From contig NZ_CP080409.1 in assembly GCF_019448235.1 (NCBI RefSeq), positions 1,798,001-1,862,000 on the forward strand: 64,000 bases of DNA, read 5' to 3'. Below the pieces are notes generated by a model that saw only the letters and a list, made by a program, of their open reading frames with translations, had not been told where the DNA came from and searched no databases. Position 1 is the first letter of the stretch. Each line of letters starts with the position of its first letter. Shown piece after piece: positions 8,557-17,945 of this stretch. Made by a program: the position numbers and the translations under genes. The stretch is from Nocardioides panacisoli. GTDB lineage: Bacteria; Actinomycetota; Actinomycetes; Propionibacteriales; Nocardioidaceae.

Positions 8557-9492
8557 GTGACTGCTGCTTGGGGCTACGGCCTGACCACGCTGACCGACGA
8601 CGGCACCGTGCTCGACACCTGGTTCCCCTCCCCCGCGCTGGGGGAGAAGCCGGGCGACGCGACGCCGCCGGCCGACCTCACCGCCCTCGAGGGCATCGAC
8701 GAGGCGCGCGGCGTACGCCGTGAGGTCCGGCTCGTCGAGATCGACACCGACGCCGCGCCGGCCACCACCGAGGACTGCTGGCTGCGCCTGCACCTGCTCA
8801 GCACCCGCCTGGTGCCGCCGCACGGCGTCACCCTCGAGGGCATGTTCGGGCTGCTGACCAACGTGGTGTGGACCAGCGCCGGCCCGTGCGCCGTCGAGGG
8901 TTTCGAGACCACCCGCGCCCGCCTGCGCGCGACCGGCCAGCACGTGACCGTCTTCGGGATCGACAAGTTCCCCCGCCTGGTCGACTACGTCATCCCCTCC
9001 GGCGTCCGCATCGCCGACGCCGACCGCGCCCGGCTCGGCGCCCACCTCGCCGAGGGCACCACGGTCATGCACGAGGGGTTCGTGAACTTCAACGCCGGCA
9101 CGCTCGGCGCCAGCATGGTCGAGGGCCGGATCTCGGCCGGCGTGGTCGTCGGCGACGGCTCCGACATCGGCGGCGGCGCCTCGATCATGGGCACGCTCTC
9201 CGGTGGCGGCAAGGAGGTCATCTCCGTCGGCGAGCGCTGCCTGCTCGGCGCCAACGCCGGCCTGGGCATCTCCCTGGGCGACGACTGCGTCGTCGAGGCC
9301 GGGTGCTACATCACCGCCGGGACCAAGGTCACCGTGCTCGAGCCCGGGAGCGAGGAGCGCGTGGTCAAGGCTCGTGACCTCTCCGGGTCGAGCAACGTGC
9401 TGTTCCGTCGCAACTCGGTCAGCGGCCGCATCGAGGCCGTGCCCCGTGAGGGCGGGTCGTTCGCCCTCAACGAGGCCCTGCACGCCAACTGA
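8557..9492 (+). CDS. dapD: Tetrahydrodipicolinate N-succinyltransferase
   Basis: 311-residue enzyme that transfers succinyl from succinyl-CoA to tetrahydrodipicolinate in the succinylase route to meso-DAP and lysine. The sequence matches the actinobacterial DapD type: an N-terminal [12 protein letters not shown] region, [20 protein letters not shown] in the middle, and a left-handed beta-helix with hexapeptide turns ([20 protein letters not shown], then [20 protein letters not shown]). The GTG at 8557 is chosen because it begins the conserved N-terminus and follows TACACT by eight bases; an earlier in-frame ATG at 8464 would run through the ileS promoter. dapC and dapE are nearby. Confidence 0.95.
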   Translation: MTAAWGYGLTTLTDDGTVLDTWFPSPALGEKPGDATPPADLTALEGIDEARGVRREVRLVEIDTDAAPATTEDCWLRLHLLSTRLVPPHGVTLEGMFGLLTNVVWTSAGPCAVEGFETTRARLRATGQHVTVFGIDKFPRLVDYVIPSGVRIADADRARLGAHLAEGTTVMHEGFVNFNAGTLGASMVEGRISAGVVVGDGSDIGGGASIMGTLSGGGKEVISVGERCLLGANAGLGISLGDDCVVEAGCYITAGTKVTVLEPGSEERVVKARDLSGSSNVLFRRNSVSGRIEAVPREGGSFALNEALHAN

Positions 9493-9539
9493 GGCCGCAG
9501 TGCGACCGACGATGACCAGCGACCCCGCACACTGAAGGC

Positions 9540-10508
9540 GTGCATCGACGAATCGGCGTGATCCTCTTCGGCCTCGCCGCGCTGTCCCTCGTGGCCGCGG
9601 TGGGGATCGGGGTGATCTTCGGTGCCCGCGAGATCACCGACCGGATCAACCCCGAGTGCACCGTCACCGTGGGCGAGCACACCGCCAAGCTCCAGCGCGA
9701 GCAGGCGGAGAACGCGTCGTTGATCACCGCCATCGCCCGGCAGCGGGGCATGCCGGCGCGCGCGGCCTCGATCGCGCTGGCGACGGCGTACCAGGAGTCC
9801 GACCTCTACAACATCGACCACGGCGACCGTGACTCGATCGGCCTGTTCCAGCAGCGGCCCTCGCAGGGTTGGGGCACCGAGGAGCAGATCATGGACCCCG
9901 TCTACGCCACCAACGCCTTCTACGACGCGCTGGCGAAGGTCGACGGCTACGAGAGCATGGTCATCACCGAGGCGGCCCAGGAGGTGCAGCGCTCGGCCTT
10001 CCCCGGCGCGTACGCCGACCACGAGGACGACGCCCGCGCGATCGCCTCCGCACTGACCGGCAACTCCCCCGAAGCCCTGACCTGCCGCGCCCCCAGCAGC
10101 GTCGACAGTGCCGATGCCACGCTCACCTCATCGGGGCTCACGCCCCGCGCCGAGACCATCCGCCGCGAGGTCCAGGAGCGCTTCGGCGACCAGCAGGTGG
10201 GCGGCTTCGCGCCCGGCGGCGTCAGCGAGGGCCACATGGAGGGCTCGGCCCACTACGACGGCCGCGCCGTCGACGTCTTCTTCCGGCCCGTCAACGAACG
10301 CAACAAGGTGCGCGGCTGGGCGATGGCGCAGTACTTCGTGGCCAACGCGGAGCGGCTGCAGGTCAGCACCGTCATCTACGACGACCGGATCTGGACCGCG
10401 CGTCGCTCCGACGAGGGATGGCGCGACTACGACGTGCCGTCCTCCTCCGGTGGCGACCGGGCCATCCTCGAGCACCGCGACCACGTGCACGTCGACGTGT
10501 TCGCCTGA
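9540..10508 (+). CDS. Membrane-anchored lytic-transglycosylase-like and M15-like protein
   Basis: 322 residues with an N-terminal membrane anchor (about 6-28). Two enzyme-like regions follow. Residues 60-160 look like a lysozyme-fold module: ALATAYQESDLYNIDHG gives the catalytic-Glu position, followed by DSIGLFQQRPSQGWGT. Residues 200-322 resemble a Hedgehog/D-Ala-D-Ala peptidase (M15) zinc fold: SAHYDGRAVDVFF supplies His and Asp and HRDHVHVDVF the C-terminal His. The protein should act on peptidoglycan at the outer membrane face. The GTG start follows CACACT (9528-9533) by six bases, another leaderless arrangement. Activity of either module is not proven by sequence. Confidence 0.8.
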   Translation: MHRRIGVILFGLAALSLVAAVGIGVIFGAREITDRINPECTVTVGEHTAKLQREQAENASLITAIARQRGMPARAASIALATAYQESDLYNIDHGDRDSIGLFQQRPSQGWGTEEQIMDPVYATNAFYDALAKVDGYESMVITEAAQEVQRSAFPGAYADHEDDARAIASALTGNSPEALTCRAPSSVDSADATLTSSGLTPRAETIRREVQERFGDQQVGGFAPGGVSEGHMEGSAHYDGRAVDVFFRPVNERNKVRGWAMAQYFVANAERLQVSTVIYDDRIWTARRSDEGWRDYDVPSSSGGDRAILEHRDHVHVDVFA

Positions 10509-10538
10509 GCCCGCGGCCCGGCGCGGTGGCCGACGCCG

Positions 10539-11927
10539 TCAGTCGAGGTCGAGCTTGAGCAGCGCGTTCTCCAGCACCTCGGTCATCGCCGGGTGGATCC
10601 AGTACTGGCCGCGGGCCATCCGGGCCACGTCCAGGCCGAAGCTCATCGCCTGGATGACCGGCTGGAGCAGCGTCGGCGCCTGCGGCCCGATGATGTGGGC
10701 ACCGAGCAGCAGGCCGGTGGCCGGGTCCGCGACCAGCTTCACGAAGCCGGTCGTGTCCTCCATCGCCCACCCGTAGGCGATGTCGCCGTAGTCGTGGATC
10801 GCCGTGACGTGGCGCAGGCCCTGCTCGGTCGCCTCCTCCTCGGTGAGGCCGACGCTCGCGATCTGCGGGTGGGTGAAGACCGCGTGCGGCACGAAGCGGT
10901 GGTCGCTGGCCACCGGGTCGTCGGGGTGCAGCAGGTTGTGCTGCACGACGCGGGCCTCGTGGTTGGCGACGTGCTTGAGCTGGTGGGGGGAGGACACGTC
11001 ACCGAGCGCCAGGATCCCCTCGACCGAGGTGCGCTGGAACTCGTCGACGTCGATCCGGTCCCCGACGGTCGCGACGCCGGTGGCCTCCGGACGGAGCAGG
11101 TCGGCGTTGGGGACGCGCCCCGTGGCGACCAGCAGGACGTCGCCGGTGACCGTCTCGGTCCCGCCCTCGTGGGCCAGGTCGAGCTCGATGCCGGCCTCGG
11201 TGCGCCGGGCGGCGACGGTGTCACGGTGGAGCCGGACCTCGTGCCGGGCGCTGGCCACCTCGGTGTGGCGGCGGCTGATGTCGCCGTCGTGGGAGCGCAG
11301 CAGTGCGCCGGAGCGGGCGATCTGGACGACCTCGACACCGAAGGCGGAGAAGACGTGCGCGAACTCGGCCGCGATGAAGCCGCTGCCGAGGATCAGCATC
11401 CGCGCGGGAAGCTCCTCCAGCCGCATGATCGTGTCGGAGGTGTGGTGGCCGACGTCGGCCAGGCCCGGCACCGGCGGCGCGACCGCCCGGCTGCCCGCGC
11501 CGAGCACGAAGCGGTCGGCGGTGAGCGTCTCGGTGCCGCCCTCGGTGGCCACCTCGAGGGTCTTGTCCCCCACGAAGCTGCCGTGGCCGTCGTACACCGT
11601 GACGTGGGCGTTGTCGGGGTGCTCGCGACGGTAGCGCCGGCCGCCCTCGGCGATGGGATCGATGCGACCGAAGACGCGGTCACGGATCTCGGGCCACCGC
11701 ACCCCCGCGAGCTCGCTGTCCACGCCCAGCCGCGGGCCGGCGTACGACGCCGCGTGGGCGAGGTCGGCCGGGTGGACGAACATCTTGGTCGGGATGCAGC
11801 CCACGTTGAGGCAGGTGCCGCCGAAGACGCCCTCCTCCACGATGGCCACGCGCCAGTCGGCGAAGCGCTCGTCGAGGATGGAGTTGGCCGAGCCGGTCCC
11901 GATGATCACGAGGTCGTAGTGGGTCAC
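10539..11927 (-). CDS. mtr: Mycothione reductase
   Basis: 462-residue flavin disulfide reductase that keeps mycothiol reduced using NADPH, which ties the genome to Actinobacteria. FAD-binding IIGTGSANS is at residues 8-16, and the redox pair Cys39/Cys44 lies in [13 protein letters not shown]. An NAD(P)-binding [12 protein letters not shown] region is central, and the C-terminal [13 protein letters not shown] supplies the His/Glu catalytic base. I prefer GTG at 11927, which aligns with the family N-terminus (THYDLVIIG), over the ATG at 11945. No ribosome site is strong at either. The gene is convergent with the transglycosylase/M15 gene. Confidence 0.93.
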   Translation of the reverse strand: MTHYDLVIIGTGSANSILDERFADWRVAIVEEGVFGGTCLNVGCIPTKMFVHPADLAHAASYAGPRLGVDSELAGVRWPEIRDRVFGRIDPIAEGGRRYRREHPDNAHVTVYDGHGSFVGDKTLEVATEGGTETLTADRFVLGAGSRAVAPPVPGLADVGHHTSDTIMRLEELPARMLILGSGFIAAEFAHVFSAFGVEVVQIARSGALLRSHDGDISRRHTEVASARHEVRLHRDTVAARRTEAGIELDLAHEGGTETVTGDVLLVATGRVPNADLLRPEATGVATVGDRIDVDEFQRTSVEGILALGDVSSPHQLKHVANHEARVVQHNLLHPDDPVASDHRFVPHAVFTHPQIASVGLTEEEATEQGLRHVTAIHDYGDIAYGWAMEDTTGFVKLVADPATGLLLGAHIIGPQAPTLLQPVIQAMSFGLDVARMARGQYWIHPAMTEVLENALLKLDLD

Positions 11928-11978
11928 CCCCGCAGTCAACCCCATGCCCGGTGAGGCACCGGCGGGGTGGGTGGGGGG

Positions 11979-13085
11979 TCAGGACAGGCGCGCGACGGCG
12001 GCGTCGATGCGCTCGTCGGTGGCGGTGAAGGCCACCCGCACGTGCCGGGCGCCGGCGGGTCCGTAGAAGTCGCCCGGGGCGACGAGGATGCCGAGCTCGG
12101 CGAGCTCGGCGACGGTGTCCCAGCACGACGCGCCGCGCGTGGACCACAGGTAGAGCGAGGCCTCGGAGTGGTCGACGGTGAAGCCGGCGCCCTCGAGCGC
12201 GGCGCGGAGCCGCCGGCGGCGTGCGGCGTAGCGCTCGTGCTGCTCACGGACGTGGTCGTCGTCGGTCAGCGCGGTCGCCATCGCCACCTGCTGCGGCCGC
12301 GGCAGCAGCAGGCCGAGGTTCTTGCGGACCGCGACCAGCTCGGCGACCACGTCCCGGTCCCCCACGGCGAAGCCGCACCGGTAGCCGGCGAGGTTGGACC
12401 GCTTGGAGAGCGAGTGGACCGCGAGCAGCCCGGTCGTGTCGCCGTCGCAGACGTCGGGGTGCAGCACCGACAGGGCGCCGCCCTCGGGGGCCTCCCAGAC
12501 GCAGTCCAGGTAGCACTCGTCGCTGACCAGCAGCACCCCGCGCTCGCGGCACCACTGGACCACCTTGCGCAGGTGCTCCACCGGCAGCACCCGTCCGGTG
12601 GGGTTGGACGGCGAGTTGAGCCACAGCAGCCGCGGCACCTGCGGCCCGATCGCGGTCAGGGCGTCGGTGGCCAGCGTGTCGGCGCCGACCAGCGCAGCAC
12701 TGACCTCGTACGTCGGGTAGGCCAGCTCGGGGTACACCACCAGGTCACCGGCGCCGACGCCCAGGTGCAGCGGCAGCGAGGCGATGAGCTCCTTGGTGCC
12801 GATCGCCGGCACCACCTGGTCGGCGGTCAGGCCCGGCACGCCGTGGCAGCGCGCGAGCCAGTCGACGGCCGACTGGCGCGTCTCGGGCAGCCCGATGGCC
12901 TGCGGGTAGCCGGGGGCGTCCGCCGCCTCCCGCAGCGCCTCCTGCACGACCGCCGGGGTCGGGTCGACGGGCGTGCCGACCGAGAGGTTCACGATCCCGT
13001 CGGGATGGGCGCGTGCGGTGTCGGCGTGGGACGCCAGCTTGTCCCAGGGGAAGTCCGGCAGGCGCTGCGAGACGGTCTGGACCAC
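11979..13085 (-). CDS. dapC: Succinyldiaminopimelate transaminase
   Basis: 368-residue fold-type I PLP aminotransferase. In the DAP pathway it converts N-succinyl-2-amino-6-ketopimelate to N-succinyl-LL-DAP using glutamate. Motifs include the N-terminal LPDFPWDKL and NLSVGTPVDPTP, the cofactor-binding SDECYLDCVWE, the Schiff-base lysine in HSLSKRSNLAGYRCGF, and the C-terminal RVAFTATDERI. The GTG at 13085 lies seven bases beyond the fdxA stop, and the fdxA-dapC pairing is common in actinobacteria, which supports DapC over another class-I aminotransferase. Confidence 0.93.
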   Translation of the reverse strand: MVQTVSQRLPDFPWDKLASHADTARAHPDGIVNLSVGTPVDPTPAVVQEALREAADAPGYPQAIGLPETRQSAVDWLARCHGVPGLTADQVVPAIGTKELIASLPLHLGVGAGDLVVYPELAYPTYEVSAALVGADTLATDALTAIGPQVPRLLWLNSPSNPTGRVLPVEHLRKVVQWCRERGVLLVSDECYLDCVWEAPEGGALSVLHPDVCDGDTTGLLAVHSLSKRSNLAGYRCGFAVGDRDVVAELVAVRKNLGLLLPRPQQVAMATALTDDDHVREQHERYAARRRRLRAALEGAGFTVDHSEASLYLWSTRGASCWDTVAELAELGILVAPGDFYGPAGARHVRVAFTATDERIDAAVARLS

Positions 13086-13092
13086 CGGTCGG

Positions 13093-13419
13093 TCAGTCGT
13101 CGTGGCTCTGCGGCTCGAGCTTGGCCACGAGCGGGTGGTCCTTGTCGATCTCACCCATCTTGGCCGCGCCGCCGGGCGAGCCCAGGTCGTCGAAGAAGTC
13201 GACGTTGGCGTTGTAGTAGTCGGCCCACTCCTCGGGGACGTCGTCCTCGTAGAAGATCGCCTCCACCGGGCACACCGGCTCGCACGCACCGCAGTCCACG
13301 CACTCGTCGGGGTGGATGTAGAGCATCCGCTTGCCCTCGTAGATGCAGTCGACCGGGCACTCGTCGACGCACGCGCGATCCTTGAGGTCGACACACGGCT
13401 GGGCGATGACGTAGGTCAT
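13093..13419 (-). CDS. fdxA: 7Fe ferredoxin (3Fe-4S/4Fe-4S)
   Basis: 108-residue electron carrier. Cys9, Cys17, Cys21 and Cys25 and then the Cys40-Cys43-Cys46-Cys50-Pro series match the FdxA type, one cluster being 3Fe-4S. The C-terminal extension [22 protein letters not shown] is typical of actinobacterial FdxA. The ATG start has an AGGAGG ribosome site. The gene is first in an operon with dapC; a direct functional link between the two is not established. Confidence 0.95.
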   Translation of the reverse strand: MTYVIAQPCVDLKDRACVDECPVDCIYEGKRMLYIHPDECVDCGACEPVCPVEAIFYEDDVPEEWADYYNANVDFFDDLGSPGGAAKMGEIDKDHPLVAKLEPQSHDD

Positions 13420-13485
13420 CTGTTCCTCCTGACAAGGACAGCGGACTGAGCGGGACACGAAAGTGTTTCGTGTGGGGCCCCAGCC

Positions 13486-13491
13486 TAGTAT
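13486..13491 (+). promoter_or_regulatory. -10 element TAGTAT, leaderless
   Basis: TAGTAT ends seven bases before the GTG at 13499. No ribosome site lies between them. Confidence 0.6.
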
Positions 13492-13498
13492 CCCCGGC

Positions 13499-14452
13499 GT
13501 GGATGATGCGCACGACCCCGCCGGATCCGGACAGGCCAGCGAGCAACGCACCGGGCGCCACCGCCTGGGGCCCCACGTCGTCGGCCAGCGGATCGTGGTG
13601 CGTCGTCTCGTGCGCGGCGAGACCGGGCCCAGCGGCGGGCCGGCGATGACCGACGTCCTGGGCACGTGCGAGGCCTGGGAGGAGGGCACCTGCGTGGTGA
13701 CCCCGCGCGGCGGCGACCCGGTGGCCATCCCGCACGCCGACATCGTCTCGGGCAAGCCGGTGCCGGCCCGCCCGTCGGTGCGGATGCGCATCAGCACCGC
13801 CGACGCGGAGTCGCACACCGCCTCACTGTTCCCGGGGATCGAGACCACGGCCATCGGGAACTGGACGCTGCGGTGGGAGCCCTCGCCCACCGGGCGCCGC
13901 CGCAAGCGCGCCAACTCGTGCCTGGCCGTGGTCGACCCCGGCCTGCCGCTGCCCACCGCACTTGACGGCGTACGCCGCGGCTTCTGGGAGCGCGGACTCG
14001 ACCCGCTGGTGCAGGTCGAGGCCGGGTCGTCACTGGAGGCAGCCGTCACCGGCCACGGCTGGACGCCGGTGCCGGACGGCGACGCCGACTTCCTCCTCAC
14101 CTCGACCGCGCTGCTGCGGCGCGAGCTCCGCGACGTCGCCGGCGACGCCACGCTGGAGGAGGCCGACGACCACGCCCGGGCGACGGCCCCGGGCGCCGGG
14201 GCCCGCGCCGCACTGGACGGCGACTGGCTCGGGATCCACGACGTCCACGTGGAGCCCGCTCACCGGCGCCGCGGGCTGGCCACGCTGCTGCTCTCGGAGC
14301 TGCTCGACTGGGGAGCCGCCCGGGGCGCGCGCACCGTCTGGCTGCACGTCGAGGCCGACAACCACGCCGCACGGACGATGTACGAGGGCCTGGGCTTCAC
14401 GCGGCACCACGCGTGCCGCTACCTCGCCCCGCCTCAGGAACGCGCGAGGTAG
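13499..14452 (+). CDS. GNAT-family N-acetyltransferase with N-terminal domain
   Basis: 317 residues. The C-terminal third is a GNAT domain: [17 protein letters not shown] is the acetyl-CoA-binding motif A, followed by [19 protein letters not shown] (motif B). The N-terminal 110 residues form a separate beta-rich domain ([18 protein letters not shown]...VRMRIS) seen in actinobacterial proteins of this layout, such as the Rv0428c type. The substrate is unknown. GTG at 13499 follows TAGTAT by seven bases. The gene overlaps the 3' end of cbs by 19 bases in convergent orientation. Confidence 0.85.
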   Translation: MDDAHDPAGSGQASEQRTGRHRLGPHVVGQRIVVRRLVRGETGPSGGPAMTDVLGTCEAWEEGTCVVTPRGGDPVAIPHADIVSGKPVPARPSVRMRISTADAESHTASLFPGIETTAIGNWTLRWEPSPTGRRRKRANSCLAVVDPGLPLPTALDGVRRGFWERGLDPLVQVEAGSSLEAAVTGHGWTPVPDGDADFLLTSTALLRRELRDVAGDATLEEADDHARATAPGAGARAALDGDWLGIHDVHVEPAHRRRGLATLLLSELLDWGAARGARTVWLHVEADNHAARTMYEGLGFTRHHACRYLAPPQERAR

Positions 14453-15843
14453 GCCAGCAGGTCCGACCGCGTCACCACGCCCACCGGGCTGCCGTCCTCC
14501 TGCACGAGCACTGCGTCGTGGTGCTCGAGCATCACCACGGCGTCGCGGGCGTCGGCGGTCGACCCGATGGTGGGCAGCGGCTCGGACATGTGCTGCTCGA
14601 CGGAGTCGGTCAGCGACGCCTTGCCGGTGTAGAGCAGGTCCATCAGCACCCGGTCCGAGACCGCGCCCGCGACCTCGGCGGCCACGATCGGCGGCTCGGC
14701 ACGCACCACGGGCATCTGGGAGACGTCGTACTCGCTCAGGATCGCGATGGCCTCGGCGATGGTCTCGCCGGGGTGGGTGTGGACCAGGTCGGGCAGGCTG
14801 CCGGACTTGCCGCGCAGCACCTCCCCGACGGTGCGGGTGCCGCGGTCGTGGCCGGCGTCGAAGCCGTACTGCGCCAGCCAGTCGTCGTTGAACACCTTCG
14901 TCAGGTAGCCGCGGCCGGAGTCGGGCAGCAGGACCACGATGACCGCGGACTCGCCCTCCGGGGTGCCGGCCAGCTCGTGCGCCAGCTGCCGCGCGGCGTA
15001 CGCCGCCATGCCGGAGGAGCCGCCGACCAGCATCTGCTCCTCCCGGGCGAGCCGCCGGGTGAAGGCGAAGGAGTCGGCGTCGGAGACCTCGATGATGCGG
15101 TCGGCGATGTCGCGGTCGTAGGTGTCGGGCCAGAAGTCCTCGCCGACGCCCTCGACCAGGTAGGGACGGCCGGAGCCGCCGGAGTACACCGACCCGGTCG
15201 GGTCGGCGCCGATCACCTGGACCGCCGGCCCCTCGCCCTCGGCACTGCGCTCCTTGAGGTAGCGACCGGTGCCACTGATGGTGCCGCCGGTGCCCACGCC
15301 GGCGACGAAGTGGGTGATCCGCCCCTCGGTCTGGCGCCACAGCTCGGGCCCGGTCTCCTCGTAGTGGGAGCGGGGGTTGTTGGGATTGGCGTACTGGTCC
15401 GGCTTCCAGGCGCCGGGCTCACCGGCGAGTCGGTCCGAGACGCTGTAGTAGGAGTCGGGGTGCTCCGGCGGGACCGCGGTCGGGCACACCACGACCTCGG
15501 CGCCGTAGGCGCGCAGCACGTTGCGCTTGTCCTCGCTGACCTTGTCCGGGCACACGAACGTGCACTGGTAGCCCTTCTGCTGGGCGACCATGGCCAGGCC
15601 GACGCCGGTGTTGCCCGAGGTCGGCTCGACGATGGTGCCGCCGGGCTGGAGCGCGCCGGACTCCTCGGCGGCCTCGATCATCCGGGTGGCGATGCGGTCC
15701 TTCACCGAGCCACCGGGGTTGAGGTACTCCACCTTGGCCAGCACCAGGGGCGCGCCGGCACCCTCCGGCAGGTCGAGCGTGCGGTTCAGGCGCACCAGCG
15801 GGGTGTCACCGACCAGGTCCAGGAGTGAGTCGACGTACTGCAC
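14434..15843 (-). CDS. cbs: Cystathionine beta-synthase
   Basis: 469-residue PLP enzyme of transsulfuration that condenses serine (or O-acetylserine) with homocysteine to cystathionine. The Schiff-base residue is Lys48 in GGSVKDR, EPTSGNTG binds substrate carboxylate, and GVGTGGTISGTGRYLK binds the PLP phosphate. The C-terminal 120 residues hold a pair of CBS domains (SEYDVSQMPVV and VVMLEHHDAVLVQEDG...[12 protein letters not shown]). This full-length CBS-domain form separates it from plain cysteine synthase, which is about 310 residues. The neighbours give no further pathway evidence. Confidence 0.94.
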   Translation of the reverse strand: MQYVDSLLDLVGDTPLVRLNRTLDLPEGAGAPLVLAKVEYLNPGGSVKDRIATRMIEAAEESGALQPGGTIVEPTSGNTGVGLAMVAQQKGYQCTFVCPDKVSEDKRNVLRAYGAEVVVCPTAVPPEHPDSYYSVSDRLAGEPGAWKPDQYANPNNPRSHYEETGPELWRQTEGRITHFVAGVGTGGTISGTGRYLKERSAEGEGPAVQVIGADPTGSVYSGGSGRPYLVEGVGEDFWPDTYDRDIADRIIEVSDADSFAFTRRLAREEQMLVGGSSGMAAYAARQLAHELAGTPEGESAVIVVLLPDSGRGYLTKVFNDDWLAQYGFDAGHDRGTRTVGEVLRGKSGSLPDLVHTHPGETIAEAIAILSEYDVSQMPVVRAEPPIVAAEVAGAVSDRVLMDLLYTGKASLTDSVEQHMSEPLPTIGSTADARDAVVMLEHHDAVLVQEDGSPVGVVTRSDLLAYLARS

Positions 15844-15895
15844 GGACCCACCCTAGGCGCCCGAGCCGGGTGGGGCGTGATCCCCGTCTCTTCAC

Positions 15896-15901
15896 TAGGG
15901 T
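15896..15901 (+). promoter_or_regulatory. -10 element TAGGGT, leaderless
   Basis: TAGGGT ends seven bases before the GTG at 15909 in the short gap between cbs and the SGNH hydrolase gene. Confidence 0.55.
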
Positions 15902-15908
15902 TGCGCTC

Positions 15909-16943
15909 GTGACCACCGCTGCAGCCGCCCGCAAGCTGGCCGCTGCCGCGCTCTACGGCGGTGGTGGGCTGTCCGCGGTCGGCGCCGGCATCTACGGCGT
16001 CCTCGCCGCCGAGGCCAAGCTGGCGCGGCGCACCATCGGTGAGCCGCTGGACGAGCCACCGCCCGACGCCACCGGCTGGTACGGCCGCCGTCGTCCCGGC
16101 CCCGCGGTGCGGATGGCGCTCCTGGGTGACTCCTCCGCCGCCGGCTACGGCGCGGAGCGTGTCGAGGAGACGCCCGGCGCGCTGCTGGCCAGCGGCATCG
16201 CCGAGCACGCCGACCGCCGCGTCTACCTGGGCGAGTTCTGCGTCGTCGGTGCCAAGTCCTCCGACCTCGGCGCGCAGGTCGACCGGGCGCTGATGATCGA
16301 GCCGGAGCTGGCGGTCATCCTCGTCGGCGCCAACGACGTCACCCACACCGTGCTGCCCTCCCAGTCGGTGCGCCAGCTCTCCGAGGGCGTACGCCGCCTG
16401 GTCGCCGCGGGCTGCCAGGTGGTGGTCGGCACGTGCCCGGACCTGGGCACGGTCCAGCCGATCCCTCCCCCGCTCAAGCAGGTCGCCCGCGCGTGGTCGC
16501 GCCGGCTGGCGGCGGCGCAGACGATCGCCGTGGTCGAGGAGGGGGGCCGGACGGTCTCGCTCGGGTCGATCCTGGGGCCCGAGTTCGCCGCAGCGCCGGC
16601 GTTGCTGTTCGGCCCGGACCAGTTCCACCCCTCCGTGGAGGGCTACCAGGCGCTCGCCGGGGTCCTCATCCCCTCCGCGCTGGCCGCGATCGGCCTGCAG
16701 CTGGAGGAGGAGGCGCTGCCCGCCGCGCTGCGGGGCGAGGGCGTGCTGCCGGTTGCCAAGGCCGCGGCGGAGGCGGTCAATGCGCCCGGCACCGAGCTCG
16801 GCGGCACCGAGGTGTCCGGCCGGCGTACCGGCGTCCGTGGCCTGTGGGTGGAGCTGCGCCACCGTCGCCGGCGCCCCCAGGCCGAGGTCGAGGCCCCCGG
16901 CGAGCGCGAGGCGCCCGACGAGGCCGACGCCACGGCCGACTGA
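15909..16943 (+). CDS. SGNH/GDSL-family hydrolase
   Basis: 344-residue esterase-type protein. The catalytic Ser75 lies in LLGDSSAAGYG, the oxyanion Asn in VGANDVTH near 140, and the Asp-His pair in DQFHPS near 240. The N-terminus (residues 10-35) is hydrophobic and could be an uncleaved membrane anchor or signal peptide. The C-terminal 60 residues are Arg- and Glu-rich and look disordered. Possible substrates are acyl or acetyl esters of lipids or cell-wall sugars; none is evident. GTG at 15909 follows TAGGGT by seven bases. Confidence 0.87.
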   Translation: MTTAAAARKLAAAALYGGGGLSAVGAGIYGVLAAEAKLARRTIGEPLDEPPPDATGWYGRRRPGPAVRMALLGDSSAAGYGAERVEETPGALLASGIAEHADRRVYLGEFCVVGAKSSDLGAQVDRALMIEPELAVILVGANDVTHTVLPSQSVRQLSEGVRRLVAAGCQVVVGTCPDLGTVQPIPPPLKQVARAWSRRLAAAQTIAVVEEGGRTVSLGSILGPEFAAAPALLFGPDQFHPSVEGYQALAGVLIPSALAAIGLQLEEEALPAALRGEGVLPVAKAAAEAVNAPGTELGGTEVSGRRTGVRGLWVELRHRRRRPQAEVEAPGEREAPDEADATAD

Positions 16944-16961
16944 GCGGCGCGCACGCCACGA

Positions 16962-17001
16962 CGACGAGGGCCCCGGACCGTGCGGTCCGGGGCCCTCGTC
17001 G
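16962..17001. terminator. Bidirectional hairpin terminator
   Basis: Nineteen-base perfect arms (CGACGAGGGCCCCGGACCG and its complement) around TG lie between the convergent SGNH hydrolase and BI-1 genes. Stem strength and placement support a terminator for both; there is no T-tract. Confidence 0.85.
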
Positions 17002-17021
17002 CGATCGGTCGATCGAGGTGC

Positions 17022-17849
17022 TCAGTCCTGGTTCATGATCGCCAGGATCCGCAGCAGGTTGGTGTAGATCCAGACCAGGCTGACGGTCAGCGCGAACACC
17101 GCGCGCCAGGACTCCTTCTCCGGGAGCCCGTTGGCCACGCCGCGCTCGATGAAGTCGAAGTCCATGACGAGCATGAACACACCGAGCACGAGGCCGGCCA
17201 CGGCGAACAGCAGGCCGAGGCCGCCCATGCCGAACAGGCCGAGGTCGGCGTTGAACATGCTCAGCACCATCTCCATCAGGCCGAGGCCGACCATGCCGAA
17301 CATGCCGGCGGTGACCATGGTGCGGAACTTGTCGCCGACCTGGATGTTGAAGAACTTGTAGACCGCGAGCGTGCCTGCGAACGCGGCGAAGGTGCCGAGC
17401 ACCGCGTGGATCACGATCGGGCTGTCCCCGGCGAAGGCCTGGAAGATCTTGCTGATGCCACCCAGGGCGACGCCCTCGGCCGCGGCGAAGGCCAGCACCA
17501 GCGCGGGGCTGATCTCGCGCTTGAAGGAGTTGACCAGCGACAGCACGAACGCGAGGCCCGCACCACCCATCGACGCGAGGTAGAGCGTGCCGAGGTCGGC
17601 ACCGGCCTCGACGTTGGGGGTGAGGATCCAGGTCGCGAAGGCGGTGACCAGCACCAGCCCGAGCGTGATCGCGCCCTTCTGGACGACGGTGTCGATCGTC
17701 ATCCGATCCGGGGTGGTGTGGGTGATCGGACCGTCGACGCCCGGCATGCCGGGGTCGCCCTGGTAGGGGTTCTGGCCGTAGCCCTGGTAGGTGGCGCCGG
17801 CTCGCGAGAACTCCTCGGAGCGGCGGAAGACCGGGTTGTTGCTCTGCAT
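17022..17849 (-). CDS. Bax inhibitor-1/YccA family membrane protein
   Basis: 275-residue polytopic protein. About 70 polar residues (with a GYGQNPYQGDPGMPG segment) precede seven hydrophobic segments spread over residues 60-270, and the family signature DFDFIERGVANGLPEKESW is near 240. BI-1/YccA proteins are membrane proteins linked to calcium leak and protease regulation; the bacterial role here is unknown. I chose ATG 17849 because AGGAGG then sits six bases upstream; the adjacent ATG at 17852 would be too close. The minus-strand TAGACT (17880-17885) is a likely -10 element. Confidence 0.88.
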   Translation of the reverse strand: MQSNNPVFRRSEEFSRAGATYQGYGQNPYQGDPGMPGVDGPITHTTPDRMTIDTVVQKGAITLGLVLVTAFATWILTPNVEAGADLGTLYLASMGGAGLAFVLSLVNSFKREISPALVLAFAAAEGVALGGISKIFQAFAGDSPIVIHAVLGTFAAFAGTLAVYKFFNIQVGDKFRTMVTAGMFGMVGLGLMEMVLSMFNADLGLFGMGGLGLLFAVAGLVLGVFMLVMDFDFIERGVANGLPEKESWRAVFALTVSLVWIYTNLLRILAIMNQD

Positions 17850-17879
17850 CATGCTCCTCCTGGGGAACTGGACCATTCC

Positions 17880-17885
17880 AGTCTA
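17880..17885 (-). promoter_or_regulatory. -10 element TAGACT for the BI-1 family gene
   Basis: TAGACT on the minus strand lies about 30 bases upstream of the ATG, leaving room for the AGGAGG ribosome site. No convincing -35 was found. Confidence 0.45.
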
Positions 17886-17945
17886 GTTCGTCCAACGATT
17901 GCGCGGGGGCCGGTGTTCCCCCGGCGGGTCACCGGCGCTCGATTC

